A stretch of 64,000 nucleotides of DNA, from contig JAGTWJ010000019.1 of the NCBI GenBank assembly GCA_020064725.1, positions 4,216,001 to 4,280,000 on the forward strand, given 5' to 3'. Made by a program: the position numbers and the translations under genes. The stretch comes from Drechslerella dactyloides. Its lineage: Eukaryota; Ascomycota; Orbiliomycetes; Orbiliales; Orbiliaceae. Below the pieces are notes generated by a model that did not search any database, was not told the origin of the DNA, and saw only the letters and a list, made by a program, of their open reading frames with translations. The stretch's first letter is position 1; every line of letters starts with the position of its first letter. Below, one piece after another: positions 12,505 to 22,899 of this stretch.

Positions 12505-12572
12505 GACCTGGTGATGGCAGGCAGTCTCGTAGTGTAAGCGAAGCTGTTGCGGTTCGATTCCGCACAAGGTCA
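12505..12572 (+). other. tRNA-like element (degenerate or unusual tRNA)
   Basis: The 3' half is a perfect tRNA T-arm: TGCGG, loop TTCGATT, CCGCA (12548-12564), including a full B box GGTTCGATTCC. It is followed by CAAGGTC and a discriminator A. GACCTGG at 12505-12511 pairs with CAAGGTC at six of seven positions, and U8/G9 follow. The middle is too short (36 nt, where about 42 is normal), and I cannot build a proper D arm or an anticodon loop with T33, so no anticodon is assigned. With T runs downstream and a TATA motif upstream, it may be transcribed by Pol III. It could be a tRNA pseudogene or a SINE-like relic. Confidence 0.35.
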
Positions 12573-12591
12573 TGATCTTAGCCCTTCCTTC

Positions 12592-12603
12592 TTTTTACTT
12601 TTT
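12592..12603 (+). terminator. Possible Pol III terminator
   Basis: Two runs of five T (12592-12596 and 12599-12603) follow the tRNA-like element by about 20 nt, as expected for RNA polymerase III termination. Confidence 0.35.
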
Positions 12604-12694
12604 GCCTTCGAATTCGGTCGCATCTACGGAGTACAGCCGCAGTGTAATTTATCATAATCATGCATATGCGGCTGGCGTGGAGCTAGCCGGCTGC

Positions 12695-12713
12695 GTGTGT
12701 GTGTGTGTGTGTG
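12695..12713 (+). repeat. (GT)n microsatellite
   Basis: Nine to ten uninterrupted GT units in the intergenic region. Confidence 0.8.
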
Positions 12714-13720
12714 GCAGCGCTAAATTGAACGCGTGGGATGCGATATCAAATTCGAACATCAGATCCCGGGACTATTCCAAGAAGCACGTTGGAATCGACA
12801 GGCCTCGTGCACCGAGCTCGGTTGAACGTCTGAGATCCTGCCACGCCTAAACGTCCGCTGTGACAGTCATGTCTCATATGATACCCAGCCAGTTACCCCA
12901 CAGAGACTTGCATTCTCTGTACATATCATGCATATGCATCTCGCAATGCCCCATCCCGAGCCCGGCTTCCGCGTGACCACGGCGCCGAGATGCATGAATG
13001 GATTGTAGATATAACCACTACCCAAACGTGGAATGGCCCGGAATAGATCTCGAGATCGATCGTCAATTTTTCTCAAGTCATGCCGACAAAAAGATGAGAT
13101 GAAGCTTATAATAGCTCGCCCTGAAATTACGTAAAAACAAAGTTCGGATGGAGCCCGCGGAGAAGACCGTACGTCACCGTCGACATCAACATCTACAGAG
13201 TACACACTAGCATCTTGGCTCTACATCATGATATCACCTGCAACCGTCTCGATATCGACAAGCTTAAGTCATATATGCATCCCAAATACACCGGACCAAC
13301 AACTATCAGTCACTTCTCAAAGGCAGCCATATGATACAACCCGATTCGATATCGATGTAATAATATTGGCACGGAAGGACAGGGTATTATATATACGAAA
13401 ACACACAGCAAAGACTAACACATACGCATCGATGCTCACGATCAGCTCAGCAGCAGCAAACATACGTCGACAGCGTGTGGTAACTTTAACAACAGCAAGA
13501 CAACAGCAGTAGCAACGAGGATGAAGTATATAGGAGCGTCGTCATCCATCCATCTCTACAACTCCAGAATTCAAGGAAAGAAAGAACTCATCGAAACACG
13601 ACAACAGGGTGCAAAGTAGAAACAAAAGAGCCCAAAATCTCCAAAATGCGCGCGATCCCCAGCTAAGCTTTTCACCTCCCGAGGATATATGAGTCCGACA
13701 AGCATCTCCCCACCCGCAAC

Positions 13721-14895
13721 CTAGCAGGCGCACCCGTCCCGGTCCGAGTCAGCGCCAATGTCGACAATCGCCGAAGACCCAAAGTCGCCCGTGTACTCTT
13801 CCGCCTCCTCTTGCGCCAAGGCATGTCTCGCGATCACTATCCACAAAGAAAGATAAAAGCAGTCAGCAGCTACTCAACCCGAAAGCTCCACGAAGGAACC
13901 AATGGGGCTCACCGAAGGAAACAGAATTCTCACCCTCAAACGCTTGCTCGACGTTGATAGCTTCCTTCGCGCTGGTTTCGAAATACGGCAAGTTCCCCTT
14001 CGACTGGCAGAACGCCATCGCCCGCTTCTGCGGCACCTGCCGCTTGCCGTCGTCCACATCAATCTTGTTGCCAATCACCACGAACGGAAACGAGTCCGCG
14101 TCTCGCGGCGAAGCCTGTATCAGAAACTCGTCCCGCCACGAGTCCAGCGTCTCGAAGGATTTCTGGTTGTTGACATCGTAGACGAGCACGCAGCAGTCGG
14201 CGCCGCGGTAGAAGGCGACGCCGAGGCTCTGGAAACGCTCCTGGCCAGCCGTATCCCATATCTAGTTTCGTCCAAACGCTAGGTTAGGTTATTTGCTCGA
14301 GGTAAGGTAGGGTGGAGTGTCGGGTTTGTCCTCTCACCTGCATGGTGACTAGTCTGTCGTCGACGAGGACCTCCTTGGTGAGAAAGTCGGCGCCAATGGT
14401 CGCCTTGTAGCTCGCGCTGAACTTTTTATTGACCTACGTGTCCATCAACCGGGACATGTCAGCACCGCGAACCCACACAGCCGAAAGGTAAAAAGGTATC
14501 GGGACACACGCACATATTGGTTCATCAACGAGGTCTTCCCCACGCCGCTGTCTCCTAGAATGATGACCTTCAACTTGTAGTCAGAATTCTTGTTCTGTAT
14601 TCACCAAGACAAAAACAAGTAGCAACGAAAGTAAAAGTTAGTCCCGGAACGTATATATAAAATATAATCGGACGGAGGAAGGGACCAAGACGGAGACGAG
14701 ACGAAGCAGAGGTCCGGGCGAGGGAGGCTCCAAGCAGGGAATCGAAGTGGAAGATCCTGGCTTTGGCGTCCGTCCGGCCATCCATCCATCCGATCGGGCG
14801 TGAAAACGATGCGCATGGCGGATGAAGAAAGAACGGGGAGCGGCAAGGGCGGAGGGCATGCATACCTTGAGCATGACCTTCTTCCTCGAGGACAT
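13721..14895 (-). CDS. YPT7: Rab7-family GTPase Ypt7
   Basis: The small GTPase of late endosomes and vacuoles; in its GTP form it recruits HOPS (Vps41 is encoded at 48.7 kb) for homotypic vacuole and autophagosome fusion. Exons are 14866-14895, 14514-14594, 14338-14433, 13934-14261 and 13721-13836. Visible motifs: P-loop GDSGVGKTS, effector region YKATIGADF, WDTAGQERF, GNKID, ETSAK, and the C-terminal geranylgeranylation signal CAC. With the CAG acceptor of intron 1 the protein has 216 residues, and nine extra residues (NKNSDYKLK) separate MSSRKKVMLK from VIILGDSG. With an AAG acceptor 27 nt further on, the product is the usual 207 residues, with MLK joined directly to VIILGD as in other Rab7 proteins. 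The latter acceptor lies 12 nt after CTGAC, so I think it is the main form. The gene is head to head with ATG16. Confidence 0.95.
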
Positions 14896-15447
14896 TTTGA
14901 GCGGCGTCTGGTCGGGAAAACTAGCGAGCACTAGCAGCGATGGATGGAGGACGAGCAGCAGCAGCAGCTCCGGGAGGTTTGTCTGGAGGAGAGCGACAAG
15001 ACCGCGGGTGGCAGTCGGACAGGATGACAGTGACAGCGGCGGGCGGGTGGCTGGGAGTTATGCGAGGCACGCAAGGAAGGAGGCGAGAGGCGAGAGCGAG
15101 CTCGAGTCAGCGCTTCGTTCGGCCGCTTCGTTCGGTCGTTCTTTCGCTCGGCGGTTTCTTCGGCGACGGCGGCGAGATGCAGGCACGGGCGAGATGTTCT
15201 CCTCAAGCGGAAGCGCGGGACGGTGATCGAGGGCGGTGGTGAGCAGGACGCAGAGGATCTGGTGAGAAGGTGTCGGTGGAGGGCGATGACGGAACCCGGT
15301 GCCGCAGACAAACACGGCAGCTGCTCCCAGCCAGCCAGCCAGCCAGCCAGCCGCCAGCCAGACTCCACCACCGTCGCATCTAGATATCTCTCCACCACCA
15401 CCAACCTCTTCCTCCTCCTCCTTCACCACCACGACACCATCGCCATC
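14896..15447. promoter_or_regulatory. Shared divergent promoter YPT7 / ATG16
   Basis: 552 bp separate the two start codons, so both promoters must lie here. No coding sequence is recognised. It contains a (CCAG)n tract at 15327-15352 close to the ATG16 start, then a C-rich leader of CCACC/CTCCTC units typical of fungal 5' UTRs. No specific factor site is claimed. Confidence 0.5.
15327..15352 (+). repeat. (CCAG)n tetranucleotide repeat
   Basis: About six CCAG units in the ATG16 upstream region. Confidence 0.75.
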
Positions 15448-16180
15448 ATGGCCCGGGCCACCTGGCGCTCCGACCTGCTCGCCGCCTTTGCCGAACGCGA
15501 CGCCCGCGAGAAGGCCCAGGCCGGCATCATCTCCGAATGTCGGTTCCTCCACATCACCACACTCACAAACCCCTCCATCGCCCTCGTCGTCACCCGCTAA
15601 CCTCACCACCACCATCGCAGACACCCGCCTCGCAGACCGCGCCGCCTCCCATTCCTCCTCTACCTCATCCTCCGCTCCCCCGCCACAGCCCTCCGACACC
15701 ACCGACGCCTCCTCCGCAACCTCCTCCTCCGCAACCTCCTCCACCCCGATCAAATCCCCCCCTCCGGCCACCCCCCCAGCCGACCTCCAGGCCCTGCACT
15801 TCGCCCTCACCACCCTCCGCACCGACCTCGCCACCTCCCAACGTGACCGCACCACCCTGCAAACCCAACTCACAACCGCCACAACCGCGCTAACAACCAT
15901 CCAGCGGTCCTCCGCCGCCAACCTCCGCGAGCTCGACAAGGTCAAGAACGAACGCTACACCCTCGAACAGAAGCTCCGCCAGCGCGACGACGAATCAAAG
16001 CTCAATAGAAAGATGATCGAGAACCTGCAGGACGAAATCATCGCCCTGAACATCCAGCTCAACATTGGCGAGCAGGCCAAAGCTCGCCTCAAGGGCGAGA
16101 ACGAAGAGCTCATCGCCCGCTGGATGGCCCTGAAGAAGGACGAGGCCGACGCCATGAACAATAACTCGAGATTCTCGTGA
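15448..16180 (+). CDS. ATG16: Autophagy protein Atg16
   Basis: Partner of the Atg12-Atg5 conjugate; the dimeric complex directs Atg8 lipidation at the phagophore. Exons are 15448-15538 and 15621-16180 (216 residues). The N-terminus, MARATWRSDLLAAFAERDARE, has the W-x-L-x6-R-D pattern of the Atg5-binding helix. A Ser/Thr/Pro-rich linker (about 40-85) follows, then a coiled coil from about residue 90 to 205 ending in NIGEQAKARLKGENEELIAR and RWMALKKDEADAMNNNSRF, the hallmark C-terminus of fungal Atg16. No WD40 domain, as expected for fungi. The intron has GCTAAC and a CAG acceptor but an atypical donor, GTCGGT. It is supported because it joins the frame to give SEYTRLADR, a conserved segment. 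The linker codons are extremely C-rich. Confidence 0.9.
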
Positions 16181-17044
16181 CCCATCCATCCATCCATCCA
16201 CAATATCCTCTCCTATCACACCCTCATTCTCATCCTTGTCACGGCCGTAATACACCCCACCACATCACATCATCCTACAACTTCATTACGCCGCATCGCA
16301 TAGCATTCTGCAGATGCATAATACACCAAGTATTACAAGCAGGTAAATAGAAGCTAGCCTTCACTTCACATTTCAACGCGACGCAGATGCGCAACTGGAG
16401 ACACAAAGGCAGACATGGACAGCCGTTCTCTCATCTAATCTACAATCCATCCACCCATCCTTCTGTCCATGCATACACCAGGCCAAGCACCGCCCCAGAA
16501 GAAACAAGAAAGGCCAGTCGAAAGAGGGCGCCAAAGAACCAAGCTCTAGCCATCACCCCCACCTCAAAACTCATCCGTAATAACAATAACAACAACGAAG
16601 AGAGAGAGAAAAAAAGAGAAGGAATATGTATAACACGAATGATAGTCTCGATCGCATGGTATACACACATACGTGCCACGCATCGTCTGTCCGAGAAACG
16701 AAACAATCTAGCAGATCCGACAGTGAATGAACGGGTATGCCACGCCGCATCTCACCGCTGTAGGCCATAAGAAAGGAAAATAAGGAAGGAGAGAGGACAG
16801 AAAGAAGAAAGGAACCTGTACCGTCGCCACCGCTGAAAAGAAAGAGAATTATGAATGCCGTATAAGGGTATGATGCAACAATCGGGCCTGACCGGTCCAC
16901 CGAAGAAAAACCGAAATGAACCGAAACCAACTCACGCCCCGTGATATACACCAATGGATGCCATGTTGAAAAAGTAGCATCCAATCCAGTCGAGAAAGGA
17001 AAAAATATAGGCCATAAGACGCGCACGCGGCGGCGATGAACTTA
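16181..17044. other. Intergenic, convergent ATG16 / DOT1 3' ends
   Basis: No gene seen. A (CCAT)n repeat at 16182-16200 begins two bases after the ATG16 stop codon; the rest is AT-richer 3' flanking sequence. Confidence 0.6.
16182..16200 (+). repeat. (CCAT)n repeat at the ATG16 stop
   Basis: Five CCAT units immediately after the TGA stop codon, so in the 3' UTR. Confidence 0.75.
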
Positions 17045-19012
17045 TCAACGCCCGCGTCCGCGCCCGTACTGGCTCCAGTACCGCCGTACAGGCTCGCGGT
17101 CAACGGTCGTCAGATACCATTTCAGACTGCTGCCCGTCCAACTGACGTTGCCGACGCCGTAGGCTTCGAACGTCTCGCTGCGAAAGTTGTTCAGCGGATC
17201 TTCGCAATTGCGGTCGTTGATAACTCGGCCGGCTTCCACGAACGGCTTGAGTGAGATGATCTTCGTGCCGTCCTTAAGGTCGAGGAACTTCAAAACAAGC
17301 CGATCGTTAGTCTTGGCTTGGAACGCAAAGTTGTTGACGAGCTATATTTATCACTCCGTTAGCATCATGGAAAGAATATCGGAGTTGTTGAGCTTGCACG
17401 TGACATACCAGAACATCGGCGCGTTTCATCGTTTCATCGATCTCGGGACAGTCGAAAAACGAAGCGTGCTTCAGAGTGACGGTGCCAGTGTTGATTCCCC
17501 ACAACCTGCACATTCTAAATGTTAGCTATACTGTGTTCCCTGCCGCTGGGTAATCATTAAATACCAACCTCGTGCGTGATCTGAATTCCTTGGCCTGCGC
17601 ATCGGCGAGCCTCGCCGCCCGGTTCATCATCTCAACTCCCCAGCTCTCACATCCGAACTCAAGCGCAGCATGAAGCACCGCATTCCCGACTCCGGATCCC
17701 AGGTCCACGAAAACTGAGGACGGCCGGAGCCCCGCCTTCTGGAACATCTGTCGTAGCAGCGGACTGAGCAATTCGCCGTACACGTTGTCCGTAAATGCCT
17801 CTGCATGAATCCAACCGGTTAGCATAAACCGCTACTCCCGAAAGTCATGCGCACGCAACCATTACGTACTTTCATCTTCCTTGACCAGCTTGGCTTCCTT
17901 GGACACGATCCGCTGGTAACACTGCGTGAGAATATAGTCGACGAGCTGGGGAGGCACGGTCTCCAGAATCTCGATATTCCGCTTCATTGTCCCGTCCTTC
18001 CGCATCTCGCGTACGAGGACATTGTATTCTTTTAGTATGCGCATATAATCGCGCTGTGAACCTATATTCTTCGTCCGGTTGAGCCGGCGTAGAATGCCGT
18101 TCTCCTCGTTGAGAATCACCTTGGCCTGCTCCTTCGTCATGAGCGTTTTCGCGACAACCTCGATAGTATACGAGATGTCTTCGATCGGCTGGAACTCATC
18201 CAGGTCATAGGGCTGCACCAGGCTGTATTTCTCAGTCAGTGGACTCCCGACGTGGTGGAGGGACACATCGGGCGAGAGCAACTCGTCACGTCCGAAATCT
18301 GCGCGATATACGTTAATGTCATTAGTTCCCCCTCCACTCCATCTATCTGGTGAATTGTCAATATGGGTTTCGACTCATGGTGAGCCAGGGAATGAATGTG
18401 TGCAAGTCATGCATGCACCCATAAGCACGTACATAGTTTGTATCCTCCTGTGGATGGATTCGCGATCGCACGGGCATCAACAATTTTCAGCGCTCGGTCC
18501 GTGAACGAGTCCGGGTTGACCATGTTGCGCTTCTCGCCGGAATACACGGTGACATCGGATTCGAGAGAGCCGCTCGCGCGACTCTTCCGTCGCAGGTCCG
18601 AAAGGTCGGAGTCATTATCGGATTCATCTTCGCTGCTGGACAGCAGTTTCTCCGGTTCGGGAGTGCGTTTCGCGAGGGCCGTGCGTGATTTCTGCTTCTT
18701 GATCGGTGTTGACGAGGACGACCGGATGTCGGCGGAGTAGTAGTTGGCAGCGACGCTGTTGCTTCGGCTGCTGCCAGCGGAGCTTGCTCTGTCGGATCGC
18801 GACGAGGATTGCAGCTTGCGCTTGCGGGTCGGCTGAGGTGCGAGAGTCGTCGTCGTCGTCGTCACTGTGGTGGTGGCGCTGATGGAACGGGGATCTCGGG
18901 CGGGCGAAGGCGACGGTTTAGCGGACTTGGTGGCGGTCCTGGTGATCTTGATGGTTTCCGAAACTTTGGTGATGTGTGTACCCTTTGGGTGGAACTGTTG
19001 GAAGAACGACAT
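17045..19012 (-). CDS. DOT1: Histone H3K79 methyltransferase Dot1
   Basis: A non-SET methyltransferase that methylates lysine 79 of histone H3 in the nucleus, with roles in telomeric silencing and checkpoint control. Exons are 18433-19012, 17870-18298, 17569-17800, 17409-17505 and 17045-17341 (544 residues). The first 190 residues are low-complexity, Ser/Thr/Lys-rich and probably bind DNA or nucleosomes. The DOT1 fold follows with the KAFTDNVYGEL substrate/SAM loop, SAM-binding motif I VDLGSGVGN, the acidic motif GVEMMNR, and the ending DRLVLKFLDLKDG then WTGSSLKWYLT. The tail is basic and glycine-rich (RYWSQYGRGRGR). All four introns have good branch sites. The ATG at 19012 is the first in frame. 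Its neighbour upstream, the CEP95-like gene, is divergent and far away (1.8 kb). Confidence 0.95.
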
Positions 19013-20798
19013 GGTGGCGGGGGTGAACGGGAAGTGTAAAGACCGAAAGATGACGATGTGTTTACATGTATCTGTGCATGTAGGTCTGGGGGAGGAGGGA
19101 GCTCGTCCGGGAAGGTGCCAGAAGGATGGGGGTGCTGTCCTGTCGGTATGCTGCAGGCAGCTGCTAACGTGCAGAACGGGCCAATGTAGATATCACGCAA
19201 GCAAGCGTCCACCCGCTCAAGGGGAGAAAAAAAAAAAAAGGAACGGTGTAAAACGCAGTGTGTGTGGGATGATGTAAGGGAATGTGGAAAGGATCTGATT
19301 AGTGCAAGTTGCAGCTGTGATAACGGGACGCTATCCGATAACTCAAGAGAGCAAGTGAACCGGCGACGATGGAGAGTAAAATGATCGCATGACTCGATGG
19401 CGTCTGGCGGCAGGCGAGGGGATGGGGGAGGAATGCGTGATCCTCTTATATCTCGGGTTTATGTAAGAAGGATGCGAGCAACGGGCGAGAAGGTCGGATC
19501 GTAAGGGGTCGGATGTGGATTTCAAGATCAAGGCGAGCCGAAGGCGCAGCGGCGGATCAAGCTGAGGAAATAAGCGGTGGGATGACTCGACGGAGCACGC
19601 AGCCAGACGCACCGGCAAGCACCAGCAGCTGAGATGGACGGATGGATGGGAGAGAATTCGGAGTCGGATTAGAGTTGCAAAGAGGATGTTACCGACGAAA
19701 GTTTTTCGTCGAGTCAACGTTCCTCTTCGCCTGGTTGGGGGACCGTACGCTGGAATGGGCGCACGACAGCTGACCGAACTGACCGAACTGACAGGCCGAC
19801 CGGGCCTTGGGAGGCGGCGAGCAGGAGCCTCGTGGCCAAGCACGCAAACGTAAATATTCGACAATCGAGTGCGAGAAGTTCGCAACTCCCTCGCTCGCAC
19901 GGCCGCAGTCAGCTGGCCAACCGGTTGAGCATTCGCACCCGATCGCAGGCTCGGCGCAATGCGGTCGACGGGATCGCCTTTCGGGACAAGATATCAGATG
20001 GGAGGAAGGAGAGCGAGAAAGATGCAGCCAGTCGACGGGGGCTGAGCTGCTGCCCCGAGGCCTGTTTAACAGCGCTGGAATTGCCAGAGCGATGATCTAA
20101 TGGCCCTGTCCTGGTATCCAGTCAAATTCGAATGCGAGGCCCGCGGACTGGCTAGCCTGCTTGCCAGCCAGCCCCGCCCTGCCCAGCCGGCCGCCCTGGC
20201 TGTTTCTTGTGGGTGATTCAAGTCTGCACGGCACGTCTGGCGATTGATTGGCTCGATGGCGAGCAGCTCGCGGGGCGCTAGCGTCTCTCGACAGACGGAT
20301 ATAAAAAGAGTGGCTCTGTCGACGCCATCGACGGACCCACGCCAGTCGCAGAGATAGCGTCGTCGTCGTCGGGCGGTCTAATGCAGGATCGATGCTCGCC
20401 GCAACATGCGGATGTCTCGCGGTCAGCCTTGTCTCCGAAGGGCCGTCCACGAGGTCACAATATTCGAGGGCTCCGGACTTACCAGATGATAAAACTGGAC
20501 ATACCCGTCCGGATCTTGTCCCTTGTCGATGGAGAACGGGTGCCGGTACGTTATCTGTGTAACGGTTGTCGATGGACGACGACGTCAGAACGCCGCTGCA
20601 CTCTCTCTGCCAGCAATGCGGCGGGCGTTGCGGCGGGCGGGCTGGGGAATGCGGCAGCCGGCCATCTGGCGCGCTTCTCCTTTCGGCAGTCTTATTGCCG
20701 TGCCCCATCTCCATCCCCATCCCTCATCTCCGTCTCCAACTTGTCAAATTCTCTACCTACAACATCCGTCCACAAATCTTCCTGTCATAGTAGCATGA
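19013..20798. other. Intergenic, divergent DOT1 / CEP95-like gene
   Basis: 1.8 kb with no protein gene I can support. A poly-A run sits at about 19226-19239. A TATA-like box occurs at 20300. Confidence 0.5.
20300..20308 (+). promoter_or_regulatory. TATA-like box
   Basis: TATAAAAAG in a GC-rich setting, about 500 bp before the CEP95-like start codon. A long 5' UTR would be needed for it to serve that gene, so the assignment is tentative. Confidence 0.25.
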
Positions 20799-22899
20799 AT
20801 GCCTTCCCTCGTCGCCTCCTCCGATGTCTCTGCCATCACTGAAAGTGTGTTCTCCTCCAATCCATCTCTCTCCCTGTCTCTTCCACGGCTAACCAACTTG
20901 TCCAGATGTCATCCCTCAGCTCAATACCATCCTCAAAGGCACCCCCCTGCCTCCGATCCGGTCCATCAACGATATCACCCCCTCCCTCCTCCTCGACCTC
21001 TACGAGCTGCTCTTCCGCATCAAACTCGCCTATGCCACCCCGCGTGACCTTTCCGCTGAATCCCAGCTACGCAACATTCGAGTTCTGATCGGTCACATCG
21101 CCCACGATATCCTCAAGATGGACCTCTCCTTTCTGGAGCCGCAGAAAATCTGCATGAGGGATGAGAAGGCGCTTGGCGACTTCCTGCGCATATTCTTAGG
21201 CGTCGCCAAACTACGGAAGGCCCATCTGGACAAAGGGCGTGGTCACCACGACCACGACCAGCTACTAGCCGCCGGCGGCCTGGAACCGGAAGATGAAAAT
21301 TCGCTGGACGGATCGGAACATACCATCAAGGCAATTGCCGGACATGCTCACACTACCGATACTTATTCGAGGCGGCCCAACGACCACCGGATGGTCGTTA
21401 GAAGTGCGAACCCTACACCGCAGAAGAACGTTGCCATCGTCCGGAAAACGCCCTCCAAACAATTCTCGCAGAACGGTTACTCGCCAACCTACTACAAACC
21501 GCGAGAGATCGAATTCACACCGGCGAATGCCTCAGTGCCACCTCAAGTCCCCACAGCCCCAGCATCGGACACCAGCTCCGTTCCGTCCGACTTTATCCAC
21601 AATGTCAACGAGCGAGTCAGCAACATCTGGAACAAACTCAGCAGCCGGTCCAACAGACAGTCCATCTCCGACAAGCCGTCCAGCCACCACCCACGGCGGC
21701 CGTACTCCACCATCTCGGCGGGTACGGCCCCGACGGCTCGAGAATTGGGATTAGGCAGCACGCAGGTTACCCCACGTCGAAAACCTATCCCTACGACACC
21801 TCACAAACCGACTCTGGCGGAACCCACCCCACAAATGAAAGCCTGGCTGGACACAGCCGGCGCCGAGGGCTCCAACTCCAGTCATCGGCCAAGGTCCACG
21901 CACACGACGCCGGAAAAGTCGATGCCGCTGCTATCCAGTCGGACCGCTCCAGCCAGTTTCCGAAACGTCCTACGCGACGTCGCCGAAGAATCGCCGCTCA
22001 AGCAACGTTCTGCGACCGTCCGACCGAAATCCTCGCACCAGCGACCTCACCGGCTCTCGCACTCTCTGCGTGGACACCCGACCTTCCCGCTCCGACGGGT
22101 AATGTCTGCACCGCCATCGCATCTCGGCATGGATGTTTCCAAAGCAATGTTCTCGAACGAGCCAATCAGACTATCCGGTCGAACGGACGCTGACTCCAAC
22201 GGCAATTCCAGCTCGAGCTCCGACGACGACGCCGACGGAGCGGACAACGGCAGCGACGCAGGCTCACCAGCATCGTCCATCGCAACGTCCGCACTCTCCG
22301 TCAGCTCCGCAGAGTGGAGCGACACCGACAGCATCGCCGAGCTGCGCAAGAAGCGACTCGAGGCACTAGAGGAGATCCAGCGCCAGCAGGAAGCCTACGA
22401 AGAGGAGATATACGAAGCCGAAATCGCCAAGAAGCAAATCATGTACGCGCACGGCCGCCGCCGCAGCTCCATCCCTTCAATCTTCATGCACCACGGCACG
22501 GCACCCCGCTCGACGGTCTCCTATGAGACTATCTCGCCAAATTCCTCCGCATCCGTTGCCGCAGAACGCTGGAAGGCACGCTGGCGACTCGAGGCGGAGG
22601 CGCTAGCGGCAGCAGCGGCAGGCTCGCCCATTGTTAGGAACCGAACCCAGCGCAGTAACTCAATCGCCAAGGTCAATCCACATCCGGTCTACGACAGCTT
22701 TGAGTACGAATACGACTACCCGGACGGTGAAGTGGCAGAAGACGACGAGGACGACGAGATGATGAGCCGCAATACGGAGGACCTGGAGCAGGAGCTGCGC
22801 GGGCTGGATGAGGTCGGGCTGAACGAGAGCAAGCGGCAGATCATGCTGTTCGAGCGACTGATTCGGCGGGCGGTGGATAAGCGACCGCCGGGGCACTGA
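20799..22899 (+). CDS. CEP95-like protein with N-terminal DUF5745 (CH-like) domain and coiled coils
   Basis: Exons are 20799-20844 and 20906-22899, joined by a phase-1 intron with GCTAAC; the product has 679 residues. Residues about 15-120 form a helical block (LNTILKGTPLPPIRSINDI, LLLDLYELLFRIKL, VLIGHIAHDILKMDLSFL, then GDFLRIFLGVAKL). This resembles the calponin-homology-like DUF5745 domain of centrosomal protein CEP95, including the late helix after a charged turn. The middle 350 residues are disordered, rich in Ser, Pro, Thr and Arg. Residues about 500-540 (LRKKRLEALEEIQRQQEAY) and the last 50 are predicted coiled coils. Family membership is from memory of the pattern and is not certain. 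A microtubule-organising-centre role would be inference only. An overlapping ATG five bases upstream (20794) gives a frame that stops after 15 codons. Confidence 0.6.

Larger units (their letters stand above)
11332..13720. other. Intergenic, upstream of transporter and downstream of YPT7
   Basis: 2.4 kb with no protein gene I can support. It holds a tRNA-like element at 12505-12572 and a (GT)n tract at 12695-12713. The GC-rich part 11340-11620 is probably 5' UTR or a missed first exon of the transporter. Confidence 0.5.

Noticed and set aside
15058..15945. A 295-codon minus-strand frame across the ATG16 start
   Set aside because: Low-complexity Val/Glu/Gly, antisense to the C-rich ATG16 leader and linker, without motifs.
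19343..19900. A 185-codon minus frame upstream of DOT1
   Set aside because: Basic, Arg/Ser/Pro-rich without motifs, in the DOT1 upstream region; typical of chance frames in GC-rich DNA.
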